Below are positions 1 through 12,200 of a DNA stretch of 64,000 nucleotides, in pieces. The notes beneath the pieces were generated by a model, which saw nothing but the letters and a program-made list of their open reading frames with translations, was not told the origin of the DNA and searched no databases. The stretch's first letter is position 1; the number at the start of each line of letters is the position of its first letter. This DNA comes from Hymenolepis diminuta (lineage: Eukaryota > Platyhelminthes > Cestoda > Cyclophyllidea > Hymenolepididae): contig CAADRB010000054.1 in NCBI GenBank assembly GCA_900708905.1, positions 468,592 through 532,591 on the forward strand. Direction: 5' to 3'. Position numbers and translations under genes: made by a program.

Positions 1-398
1 ACCATTAACAGTGAATATTATATAACGTTATTGGAGCGTTTGAAGGCCGAAATTACAAAAAAACGACTGCACATGGCAAAGAACAAAATTTTGTTTCATC
101 AAGACAACACATCGTGTTGCAAGTGAATCAAAACAATGGCAAAACTACATGAATTGAACTTCGAATTGCTCCCACATCCACCGTATTAGCCAGATTTGGC
201 TCCCAGCGACTACTGGCTGTTTGCAGACCTGAAAAAATGCTCGCCGGTAAGAAATTTCGCACGAATGAAGAGGTAATCGCTGAAAGTGAGGCCTATTTTG
301 AGGCAAAAGATAAATGGTTCTACAAAAGTGGTATTGAAATGTTAGAGCGGCGCTGGAATGATTGCTTTGCTCTTGATGGAGATTACGTCGATGAATAA
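1..398 (+). pseudogene. Mariner-family transposase, C-terminal remnant
   Basis: This is the last part of a mariner (Tc1/mariner, DD34D-type) transposase, cut at its 5' end by the window edge. The frame starting at base 1 reads peptides typical of the family, such as HQDN followed by LLPHPPY and then DLAPSDYWLF, which surround the last catalytic aspartate. After a frame change it ends with peptides ending in a stop at 396-398. It is broken: in-frame stops lie at 124-126 and 187-189, and the frame shifts by one base in the A run at 232-237, so it cannot make active transposase. The element's own 3' inverted repeat follows at about 435-465. Family assignment is firm; the subfamily is not decided. 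Confidence 0.93.
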
Positions 399-434
399 AG
401 CTAATTTTGAACCAAAAAAACTGTGTTTTCTTTG

Positions 435-465
435 TTAGGCCCGGGACTTTTCCGCCCATGTGTTA
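435..465 (+). repeat. Probable 3' terminal inverted repeat of the mariner copy
   Basis: About 37 bases after the transposase stop lies a GC-rich stretch beginning TTAGGCCCGGGACTTTTCC and ending near TGTTA, where AT-rich host sequence resumes. Its position and its GTCCCGGG-like reverse complement fit the outer end of a mariner element. The 5' partner lies outside the window, so the pairing could not be checked. Confidence 0.7.
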
Positions 466-466
466 A

Positions 467-2229
467 ATGGCTAAAAACGGACGGTCCACCGTGAAGTATT
501 ATCAATGTAGCAATTTTAAGTCAAAACATCTGACTGTAAATAAACATGGAAAATATTCAGCGCAAAAAAAGAATGATATCTACCGAAAACATGATCGTTT
601 TCTGCCAATAAGTCGGTCTTTTAATTAGGATAACAACCCCGCTAGAAATAAAAACGTTTAGAGTCAGCGAGATTCATAAATAATAGTTAACCCAAATGCA
701 GTTAAATATTCTTAGATATATGCATGTATATAAAACTCTTATTAACGCATTCAAATGTATTTTATATAACTTTTTACATAATTTTTAAAATTTTTCATGA
801 ACACAACAGTGAAAACGTCTATAATAATAATATTTCATCAAAAAATGTTGCGCTTCTATGAAATTTGCAGTAAATCAAATATGTCGAAATCGGCAGAAAA
901 TTTTTTAATAAACGCATGGAGGAGATAAAACGAACTGTAATAAAATTAATAAATCATATTGTCTTTGTTTCTTCTAACTTCCTCGTTACTAAATAACAAA
1001 ATATTTTAGTTGCAAATCGCAGATTGCATCAATTCAGTATTTTGAAATTGCAAAATCGGAGGCATGTAAAGTGATTTGTGAAATGTGGGATCGCAAAGTG
1101 CAAAAAATACAGATCATGCCCTTGAGAACCAGGATCTGCAACTCTCATACGGACAACTTTAAAGTTGAGCTTAAATGGGAATTTTCAAGTTGATTTAATT
1201 TAATGGACTATAATATTAATATAAATAGTCAAAAATACATCAATTAAAAATGAGTCTAGCTGTAATTACTAATATTAATGATGTCATATCACCATCGAAA
1301 ATGAAAAGTAGCTGTAAATGAATCTTTTCCGGGAAATAATTGTGGATTAGAAAAAAGGGATGATTAAATCGGAAAGTACCTTTTGCGTACGAACGACCGA
1401 TCTCTTTTTAAGTTTTATTGTACGCTGAGATCCGATTACAGATTGGTAGCGTAGAAAAGCTTTTAGTTAGCCGAAAATATTTACCTCTAATTATAACGTT
1501 TATCGCAGGATCTAAATAGATTATTCCCAAATCATAAATAATGTGCAGCTGAGAAATTTTCTTCTGAAAAGGCAGAAATGTGGGCAGAAAGATGCCGACT
1601 ACCGACTGGACTTTTTCCAGAAGAATGAGTGCTATTTAGACATAAAATTCCTTATTGAAATGAGTTTAAATCGCTTTACACAAGCAATACACAGTCAAGT
1701 AAGAAAGAAACAAAAATATAACACGAGAATTTGAAAGCACTAATTAATTTACTAATAATTAAATAGTAAATAATTAAAAAGTTTAAGAAAATTTAAGTAA
1801 ATTATATAAATAACTTCTGTAGACTAAAATGTAGAAAAAAGTTAGATTATGTTTAATAACAATGTATCATTTATTTGTTAATAATTAAATCTTGGTTTAC
1901 TCTAATTAAGTAAACAATTACCCCACTTAATGGATTAATATTATTTCTTCTGTTTTATTTTTTTCTCTTTTAACTTAAGTTTCACTGATGAAATAAAATT
2001 CGACATTAAATTGCATTTAAATTATAACATATGACGAAGCGAAATTTATGTCACCCAGTGACATTTCATTGTCAACAGAAGACAGATTAAATCTCTCCAC
2101 CATTCAGGTGTATAAACACAAATTCGAAGGCTTGTATTTGATTTAAATAAACGACACAACTCGATAGTTTTTAGTGAAAAGAAATGAATATAAAAAATAT
2201 TTCTGCACATTTATCCAACTGAAGTTATG
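467..2229. other. AT-rich non-coding stretch
   Basis: I see no gene or RNA here. The only longer open frame (1543-1734, plus) has no recognisable motif and no splice or codon support. The stretch is probably intergenic, or 3' flank or intron of the Robo gene. Confidence 0.5.
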
Positions 2230-3560
2230 CTTAAAATGTTAAGAAGTTATAAGAAAAAAGTGGAATTATTCTGTTTCTGAGAGAGCCAACGAGTTCAAAG
2301 ATCCACATTCTTACCTGGAATAGGTGGAAACATCACAACAATACCTTAAAACAAATCGTTAAAACAATACTTAGATTCTTTAATTTGTGAGAAATAATAC
2401 TTTTTGTGAGGTATTCGATGCAATTATACAGAAAGGCAATATTTGGGGTCTGCATTATAGGACATTCCTGCATCTAGAATGACGATCAATCTTCTCAGTT
2501 AAATCGTAGAATGCTGTGGTGGTCACGTTCATTACAATTTTGTCGAATTAAAGTTTTCATCCGATTTCCTAAATAATTTCATGAAATTTCTCGCCTATAT
2601 TTCTGAAATACTTCCTACTGTGTAACAGGTCGACCTGTCGATTCGCTTAGTCACCTGAGGCTCGATGCGGTCAAATAACCTGAGCTTGACCAAGTTACAT
2701 CAAATGCAGAAAATTCGACATTATTCACCCGCGGAGTCAGTGTGTCCAAATTGACAGAACGTTTGCCACCGTCTGAAACAACACATCTATCTTTGATTTC
2801 AAAGTATAGAATCCCCCTCTCCGTAGACTCACACATCACACCACTGCAACCTCGCTCTAACATCTGCACCTCTCCCTCACTCCTTTGAGCCTTCTCTCTG
2901 TGTTCAACAAAGCTGTTCGACCAACAATCTCTCTCATATCTTCATCTAGTTGTGCGGTGTTGATTGTAAGGAGTTAGAAGGATGATAGTCTACCAAGAAT
3001 TCTATAACCACTCTGATAACTTCCTACTAACATTTCCCTTTACAAAATTGGTGATGATGACGGCCAATTTACACTTCAAAATTGTTTACTTCCAACTACA
3101 AATATCTTGCTGAAATGTTTACACGACTTCAGTTGCTGCCTACGTAAGATGAGCAATAGATTTCTCTACCTCGTCCACAATCTCAATGACATCCCAAGGC
3201 GACTCGTCATTTTGGAGCGGTGATCCCAGCTAACCAAGATGGAGGAACAGGAACCCATCAATACGATTCTTCTTGCACTGTCCTCAAGCCTAATTACTCA
3301 GTTTCAGAACTCCCCTCTATCTGCAGCTACCAGTACTTATTAAGCACTCAAGGCAGAGTTCCTTCCAAGAACTGGTTTCTCAAACTTCCAATGATATCAG
3401 CAAATTTTCAATGCAAATTTGGTTACAAAAAACTGTCATTAGCTCCCCGACCACCACCAGCAACTACACACCATTCTAATTCTTCAAGTCTACTATATCA
3501 TCAAGATGCCCGTTACTCATAAACTTAGTCGACTGCAACTATATTCCTTCTCAATTTTGT
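2230..3560 (-). pseudogene. Possible decayed protein-coding sequence, family unknown
   Basis: Read on the minus strand, several protein-like stretches follow one another but are interrupted by stops and frame changes. Examples are a frame containing DESPWDVIEIVDEVEKSIA near 3160-3220, one containing MREIVGRTALLNTERRLKG near 2890-2960, one containing LRLFDRIEPQVTKRIDRS near 2630-2690, and one containing NIAFLYNCIEYLTKS near 2400-2450. The helical, charged character and the persistence over more than 1 kb suggest an old gene copy rather than random sequence, but I do not recognise the family. It could also be chance in moderately GC-rich DNA. Confidence 0.3.
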
Positions 3561-3898
3561 TGCCGTAGGGAAGATTGGTAGAAGATAGAAAGTACAGCCT
3601 GAAGAATAGATGCAAGCAAAATCTAATACCTTCCACTAGTAAAACCTACAACGTCATTTTGAAAACAATAATGTTTATACGTCCCAGAAATGAAGCTACT
3701 ATGTATTAGGGATGAAGTTTTTCATTTCCATTGTCACCCAATATTAGTTGCACATCGCATCTGCCTTGTTCGTTAAAAGTCGTGGCTCTTAATCATCCTT
3801 TTTTGGAAAAAAACGAGTGCAAGTCCACAAATTAAATGAAACACATCGAGATGCGGCAGAAGGCTCTTGAAATTTCAGAACGGTGCACTTCCTAAATA

Positions 3899-3938
3899 TT
3901 CACACACACGCGCGCGCGCGCATACACACACACACACA
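3899..3938. repeat. Compound (CA)n(CG)n(CA)n microsatellite
   Basis: About 40 bases of nearly pure alternating purine-pyrimidine sequence: CA repeats, then roughly six CG dinucleotides, then CA repeats. Such tracts are length-variable and can adopt left-handed Z-DNA. No gene touches it. Confidence 0.9.
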
Positions 3939-5862
3939 GACCCAATGCGGAATACACACAGAAACGAATGTATCTGGTTCTGGACTTGAAAGAGGAGAAG
4001 TGGAATGAAATTGTCTAGATGAATCATTTATGACGCAATTTCCAAAGAAAAATTTTCTACAAGTTCAGAAATTTCTGTCTTTGAAGGCGTCTCTTAAATG
4101 TATTTCATTTCTGAACACTTAAAAATATTGAAAAATTAAAAAAAACAATAAAATGTCTTAAACAAAAGGGCAAATTTTAATAAATCACACAGCAAAGAAA
4201 AAACAATTATTAAAATTAAGAAAAAAGTGTAATTATCCCATTACAAAGAGTATTAATTCCTTTTAATAAATAAAAAATAGTAATTAACTGGAATAAAGTT
4301 AGTTCAAAAACTTTCAAGGAAAACAAAATCAAACCGAGTCGAAATTTTCATTAAAAGGACCGCCTTGTTTATAAAGCCAGAGTTTGAAAATTATGGTCTC
4401 CATTAGAGAAACCGCCATTTTATCGCGGTACCCAATCACCACAAGGTGTGAATAATAAGGAGGCCGAAATTGCGCTTTTCGTAATAATTAAACAGTCGAG
4501 ATAGATAAGCTTACCGCTAATTAATGGTGAGCAATTTATTGGAGAAAATTTTAAACCCATATTACCAAACATGTTCGTTGAAGTTCCATTTCGATTAATT
4601 TCTCTCAAACTCAGTCACAGGTATTGTTGTGCGGACGAGTCAATGCTCACAGTGTCACAAATTGTAGGAACTAATGAACCAGAACGAGATCGCAGAAGCT
4701 AAGACAGCTTTGCAGCAAACAACAATTTCAAAAAGTAGAACAAAAAGTGTTTGCCTAAAGGGCGATGAGGAATCGAGAGAGGAGAGATGAGGAAAGGAGA
4801 AGATAAGAGGAAAGAGTATGAGCAGGTAAATGACAGGTGTGCGTCTGTGTGTATATATGAGTAAAAATACAAAGAGTTGATTTGATTCACTCATGCGTCA
4901 GAATGAGTGCGGGTGAAACAGAACAGTCATAGTAAAAAGGAAGAATAGACAAATTCGTCTGGACATAGCAGATGGGAATTTGAGTCATAGAGACATAACA
5001 GCGAAAATCAACATGTTTTCATAAGGAATGGACCAAAACGTCATTTTCGTAAACGCATAGAGTCATGCTTCAACTCTTTACTGACTTAGCAAAAGAAATT
5101 AGTAAAGTTTTAATAAGGGCAGACTTTACTGAAAAGTCTGGATTAAAAATTCCTGAATAAAATGTTTGAATTAATATATGAGGGAAACTATCAGGAAGAA
5201 ATAGATAAGAAGTGGCTGACTAACTATCCGATTTACTGAACTGGTCGATAAGCTCTGAACGAAACAAACAAGAATTTACCTTGGAAACAGGAGACAAATC
5301 CGGAAGTTTGGAGCGTAACGTTAGAAAATAGAGTAGCAGACGATGTCCGAGAATGCGTATAACGCAAATTTTACAGGTTATATTTTTTAGAACTAAGTCA
5401 ATGCCCTAATTTTATTCTCCTCTTCTAATCGATCCGCCCCCCTTAACAAGAAACTGAACCAACTTATTGTTTCTCCTTCAATGTATTTCCTACTCAAATG
5501 TTTCTCAAGAAGAAAAGCAGCGACATTTTTGCCTTACCGTGTGATGAACGACCATTCGAAGAACATTCTTAGCATAATCACACTTTCTCTTCCACAACCA
5601 AATATCTATGCCAAATTAGGATACGTCTGCGATATTTTCGCATACTTTTCCATACTAACATGCATTTGAAAAATTAATATCTTAATCGTTGTAAAGCTTG
5701 TGTGATACGCTTTTTTATTAAATAAAAACGATGGATACGCCACTTTTTAAATTTTCAAATTTTAATGCTTTCATAAAGTTGTTAGTATGAATTTTGACTT
5801 CATTAATTATTTAATTTTTTTAATTAATCATGGAATGAGAACTTCTCATCACCACAACTTAC
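3939..5862. other. Non-coding region 3' of the last Robo exon found
   Basis: No exon could be supported here, although the Robo frame (phase 2 after 5863) must continue somewhere below 5863. A purine-rich block lies at about 4740-4920, followed by GT-rich sequence. It resembles other purine-rich blocks in the window. Open frames at 4420-4608 and 4655-4894 (minus) show no motif and are probably chance. Confidence 0.4.
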
Positions 5863-6214
5863 CCGGTCATGTACCCATGGGGACCAAGAGCAGGAGAATG
5901 GGATGCTACCATTGAGTGACCACCACTACTGTTTCCGGCACTAAATCCAGTTCCACTTCTCTGCTGTTGAATGGGAGTACAAGTTGTAGCTGGCACTCCT
6001 TGAAGTCTTCCATGATGAACCGGTGGAGGTGATCTCATATGATGTGAAGAAAGAGAGGAAGAACCTGCTGAATTTCCCCCGACCACAGACATTGATTGGT
6101 CTCCAGACATGTGTCTAGGGTCTGGTGATAGATGATACTGGTGTGGTTGAAGAGCGTATGGTGAGGGATGCTGAATTTGACTCCCGTCGTGCGCATAGTA
6201 GCCAGAGAGGTAGC
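5863..6214 (-). CDS. robo: Robo tail exon, last one found
   Basis: Preceded by a pyrimidine-rich acceptor ending ACATTAG and followed by a strong GTAAGT donor. It reads YLSGYYAHDGSQ through to GPHGYMTG and is rich in His, Gln, Ser and Pro. It enters in phase 1 and leaves in phase 2, so at least one more exon must exist downstream. It has no stop in frame. Confidence 0.7.
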
Positions 6215-9200
6215 CTAATGTAAAAAGTAAGAAAAATGTGCATTATTATCTTGGGATAGAGCATGATTGTACTGCAATACCGTTGCATTTTATAAGCCTC
6301 CCATAGTCATTTATACTATAGAGAACACCGAAGGACTTTTCAGGGCTGGAATTTAGAATAGAACAGATATTAATATTTAACAGAACAGTCCAGATATCTA
6401 ATGCAACGGCATTAAAAATACCTTTAAGATCGCGAACTATTCTCTAATTAAGGAAATAGGAGAAGACACTAGCACAACAATTACCACAGACTCGTATTTG
6501 ACTGATCAACAAGCAGACTTACCCGTTCGATAGTTGGACGGTACAAAATCTATGGGTGAAAAATAAGGAATGGTTTATAAATCACTTAAAATTCAGTTCC
6601 CGAACTTGTCAGAACTTTTCTTGGCATTTCCCTTTCCAACTGTGTTTACTAGCAAACGTACGGTTTTTAAATTTAATGCTTGCCCAAGATACAAGGATGT
6701 ACTTTGTACTAATCTAAACTGTCAGCTTTAAACAAACCCTACTAACATATTGAAAATTTACGACTCTCTGCTTAACTTCTTATACAAACACAAGATGAGT
6801 AAACAAAAGTTTTAGGTTAGTATACCGTTCCTACCAATCGGGGAAATGAGTGAAAAACACGCTTGTACCGCAAAGGCTCCAGAGGCTTTGAGGAGAACAC
6901 ACTGCAGCCAATCAAATTGGTCACGGTAGAATGAGTAACAAATGTTTCCTTTAATCCACCAATTTAGATAAGTTATTATGATCACTTTCATTCCCAAAGC
7001 ACGGTAAATTCACTGCGAAAAATAGCTGTTAGAGTGCGAATAAATCTTGGAAGATCTAGCAGAATCTTACAGCTTGCTACATAATTTTATCGCCACGGCC
7101 GGATACTACTGACCTGAATTTGCACGATAAGTGCAAATCCTTCATTAGATAGCTGTAATATTAGGGGCAAAATTTAAAGTACCTTTCGGATGGGAAAGGT
7201 GTGCGTATGCAAAGTCCGGCGATAGAGGAAGAGGGTAGATTTGGGGTGAAGATATTGAAGGAGACAAAAAAAAGCTCATGTTGGGGAAATAGTAAGATGA
7301 GGTGGTGGGGCATATTTTTTCCCTTGTCAGGTCGGCTGTAGTAGAAGAATGTATAAGGGAGTGAGACAGGATTGGTCCAATCTCTCTACCTGTTCTACCA
7401 TGTTTGTGCTCTGCCTACGCTTTTGAACATGCGCAAATAGAACTGCAGATTTGGTCAGAGATGCAAAAAAGTGATATGGATATGCTTTGTTGGTGGTGGC
7501 CGAAGCCAAATTTTGTAGTTTGTACGATGGCTTTAGCGCAAAAAAGATTCTTTCGAATTAAACCAAGTTCGAATGGGACAGAGTGCGAGTTCTCATTGGT
7601 CACTTAATGTTTAATTGACCAATCTCAGAGTTCATACAACATGGTTTAAAGGGTAGCAAATATAAAGAATGAATGATAAGTCCCTATTTTACTGCACTTC
7701 CTGATATTTACTACTGAGATGCGAATAAATTCCAGTGTATTATAAAAATTTTTAATTTTGATTTAAAAATTTCATTGAAAGAAGTTAAACAGAATTTTTA
7801 AAATATACTTCAAATAACAAATACCGGTAGTAGTAATTGTTGTAAGTACAGTGGAAGAGAATGGCATAGAAATTAAGAAATTTGTTGAGAATAATGAATT
7901 CAAATGATAGTTCAAAATTTCTTTTATTCTTTGTCTTCTCGGAATATTTTATTTCAGCAAAATTTCAGATAAACGCAAATTTAAAATGCATTCACACAGC
8001 TGTTGCATTTAAAAGGTTACTGCAAATATCAAATTCATAATTCATCCAAATGACATTTAAGCCCTAAGGTACATCTTTTTAAAATAATTCCAGCTTTTTT
8101 CTCAAATTTATGCAAGCATTTCGCTAGTTTTTATTATTTCTAATATAAAGTTTGGATTAGTGAAATCAAATAAAGCGAATGCCAGTGAACATCAGTCTCC
8201 ACCCAGTAGCTAGTTGGAGCTATGTGCGATGAATTGTAAACAATAACATTCATGCGTTACAGAAAATTCCAGTCGAATGCAAAGATTTATTAAGAAATAA
8301 TGACGGATGTCTATGAATGCACAAGCTTGGGACAACTGCACTCGTCAGAAATGACTTGAAACAGTTAGAATCCGAAAGGTCACCTCACAGAGAACACAAG
8401 AACCTACGTTTCAAAGGGAAACATGGCATAACAAACGAGGGCTACAGAAATAAATACTGAGAAACAGGAGAGTCGAAGGTTATGTCTGCAGGGGACTAAA
8501 ACGAAGACTACAGATTATCTCTTTTCAATCAGATGAATGGAACCTCTGGGCAAAAGATTTGAACTAGTGGTGCAAATAGAAACGTAACTGAAGTGAAAAA
8601 AGGTTTCTGTGGCATTATCCGACTATTTGGAGATCTTCTCTAAGCTACCAAGGCCTATCCTGCGCCGCATGGAGCATGTATTCTTTACTGCTACAAAATG
8701 AGACGAATAGAATAGAATTAACACAGCTCTAATTGATTAAAAACTATTTTCACATCTCTCTTCTGTTAAAGCTGGAAGGTGCGGAAGACCTTGCAAGATT
8801 ATATCCATCCTCAGCCACTAAAAAAATTAACTGAAGCCCCAAGACTGACCCTTCTCGGATATGTTACAACCCAGGGACAAATCGTGAAATTTGAATTTCG
8901 TAACGTGAACTGCCCACTTAGCAAACATTGTACAATCCGAGTCTAAAAACCAAATAAAGGAAGATTCTTTGACACCTTAACGTTGTTCTCTAAGCCATTT
9001 TGATCCCTTCACCTTTATCATTTGTTATTCGATATCAGTAGTTTTTCACGACTCAAATTTGTAACTTTATGTATTGCTATGGATAATAATAATAATAATA
9101 ATAATAGATTTATCACAATTAAGTAGTGAAAAGGAGAGAATAAATGAACATATAAGAGGGAATAATGAAAACTGTGACTTAATATTCTTTTACAATGTAT

Positions 9201-12200
9201 CCCAATTTTTTTAACGTAGGACGTAGAGATCTAAAGATCCCAAAATGATTATTTAATAATTCAAGAATTTACAACAAATTCTACCATTTCAAGGCAAATT
9301 TAGAAACCATAATTATATACTCAAAACCAAGGGGAAACATTCTGTCTCGATTGAAAAAATTAAACACATCTGACAGTTACAACACAACCCAATTACAATA
9401 ATAAAACAAGACAGTATTTTTCGGAAAAGCGGAATAGGAATTGCCATGATTTTGTTTCGGAAATTAAAATTAGCCTCAACTATTTTAAAATTCCCAATGG
9501 AGTGAATTTCAAATTATTGAAAGGGTAATGGAGTTGTAGTAAACAGGATTCCGTGCATTCGATCTAGTTCAAAAAGCACAATCTCCTCTCGCAATAAAAT
9601 GAGAATCGGTAGATAAATTCGTAAACTATGACCACCAAAAGTCATGAGAAAAAAACAAAACCCTTTTCTTTCTAAATCCACACAGACCGTAGGACCAAAA
9701 TTAAATTAGCTAACTACATTGTAATCTGTACTATTCGAGGAACTAGGATTATCCTCTTCTATTGAAATTGTATGACCAAGGTCTGAACATCGTGGACACA
9801 ATCCAGGGTTTAAATCTTCAATCTGGAACATTTGATTGCATTTGGACATTTTTAGCAAAAAGTGAGCAATCTGACTTTGTTCTTCACTTCTATTTGACCT
9901 CGTCTCTTGACCTCTTATTCGATAATTTTACAATTACTCGTATTTACACTTTTCCCCATGACTAAAATAAACAACATTCAATCTCTATAGCCAGTTTAAT
10001 TAAGCCAATGCTATTGTATTTTGTTAAAGAAAACCTGCTCAAGTGTGCTCTTTCAAGAGTAGTAACAAAAATTAATTAATCTAAAAGTTGAGCGCCCATA
10101 TTGTTATCTGTGATTAAGGTTGATCCTCAGGTTTTGGAACTACTGAGTAATCTTAGCGTTGAGCGCGGTTAGTTACACTTCTCCAATGAACATAGCCCAA
10201 ATGCGAATATATACCATGTTTCGAAATGGAAGGTGAATTTTACATCAGTAAACATGCCGTCATTCAAGTAAAGAGACGTAAGTTATTATCTTGTCCCTTA
10301 AAATAGGAAAGAAGCTTTCATAAAATAATCTCGAATTTCCATTCACTGTTGGACAGAATATAAGATATATTTGGCGAAGAAAATTAGCAATTCTATTTCT
10401 TATTCGAACATAGTAAATATTTCTTTCAAGAGAAGTCACTCAAATCTTGCACTATGCTTGCTGGGATTTATGAAGATTTTGGTCTCTCAGCAAGCTCTAA
10501 GTCGCAAATCTCAGGCAATGTTTTTTGTAAACACTACGGACAGGAAAAATTATTACTATTCACCAGAGACCAAGGCGTCAACGCCCATTCGTGTGTATGC
10601 TGATTTCATTAAAGGCGTGCCTAAGAACGGACTAAGAAGGAAGTCAACGATATCAGAGCTCCCCGAAGACCATAAATTAGTGCAATTCATTGGTCCAAAA
10701 ACAACTTCCGAAAAACGTAAATAAAATATGACTGTAAGTCACTTTCTTCTCGTGATATTGGGTTTGATAAAACCAACAAGATAAGTTCCCCCCTTTCTTG
10801 TTCTATTCAGCGGTCGATGATTTACTGGAAGCTGATAAGAGAAAGAACGAGCGAGTGTAGAAAAGCATGGGAACCAACATCGGAATTAGAGCGGTTGATT
10901 TAAAACACCAGCGTGACATTCCAACCCGACAGTTCTGGAGTGAGTGGAGGCCAGACACTAAGCCGCCTTCATTGTCGGTCGCACGCTGTCTCTACCCTAC
11001 ACCCGCTCCCGTCCCCCNNNNCCACCCTGCAACTTCTACCATCCCTCCCCTCATCAATTTGTGAGGGCCCACTCGTGTTTGCAGTCAAGGCGTCTGAAAA
11101 CGAGGTCATTTGCCGTCTTAGTGCGTGCTTGAATTCTCATGAACAAGTGTTATTTCCACCACTAGCACCAGTGTTTACGACAAGACTCGTACGAAAAGTA
11201 GAGAAAAATCGTGAGAATTCGACGAACACACACGTTCACCTCGTTTGCCGTGGACTTGTGAAAAAAACGAGTGGAGAGGATATTAGAGTGAATCTGTGTG
11301 TGAATGAGATGAATTAATCGGAGCGGGCATTCTCACATGAGTCACTGGCTGTGATCTATTTAATTGAAAAAAATATTACCTATATTTCCTCCCTTACTTG
11401 CTATCTAATTCTGTTGGAAAAGGAGCGAATATCGGAGTTTACTATAGAAGGAGTGGAGTGGGTATGTAGGGGGCGAAATAAGACGGCAAAAAGGGGAGTG
11501 GTTAGATAAGGGATTAAGGGTGGGGAGGAGGTACAGTAGCACTAGCTTGATGACTATTTACATCAGATCCAGGGAGAGGAAAAGATATATCGTTCTAGTG
11601 CATGATTTGATAAAAGCCCCTTTTTTCCACTGCTAAAATTACAATTTCTGTCATCGCAGAATTGTCAAAATATATAAATTTGACACCGAATAAGCTTTTA
11701 CTGTCAAATAATTTTGAAACGAAAAAATTATTATTTTTTTACATTATTTATTAATATACCTATTTTTTCAATTAATAAAATAAGGCTAATTTCAAAGCTC
11801 TGTATTTGCGTATTTACGATACCTCTCAAGAGAAAAAGATCATACTTCTAAAAGTGGACACATTCTAATTTAAAATATCAAAAATAGAATCAAAGCTAAT
11901 TGGATTGCAAGAAAAATAAAAACATATTATTTATTGTTTTATTTTTTAACTTCTTATATATATTAACTAACAATAATTTTAAAATAACTCTTCTTTGTTT
12001 AACTTTACTGATTAGCTATTATAATCATTGCTACGGATTTTTTTTCTATTACGATAAATCTTTATAAACGCTCAAGGTTCATATTATTTTTTGTTATTCT
12101 AATTTCAGAATATGTATTTGTTTCTAACTGGATATTTTTCGTCATCCTCATAAAAAAAAGTCAGTTTGAAAGGAGTTCCTTGTAACTTAACGTTTGTACT

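Noticed and set aside
145..459. Minus-strand open frame of 104 codons.
   Set aside because: It is the complement of the mariner transposase remnant.
3220..3522. Plus-strand open frame of 100 codons.
   Set aside because: No motif, no splice context, and it lies opposite the possibly decayed minus-strand coding sequence.
10913..11317. Plus-strand open frame of 134 codons.
   Set aside because: It crosses an N gap, overlaps another open frame and has no recognisable domain.
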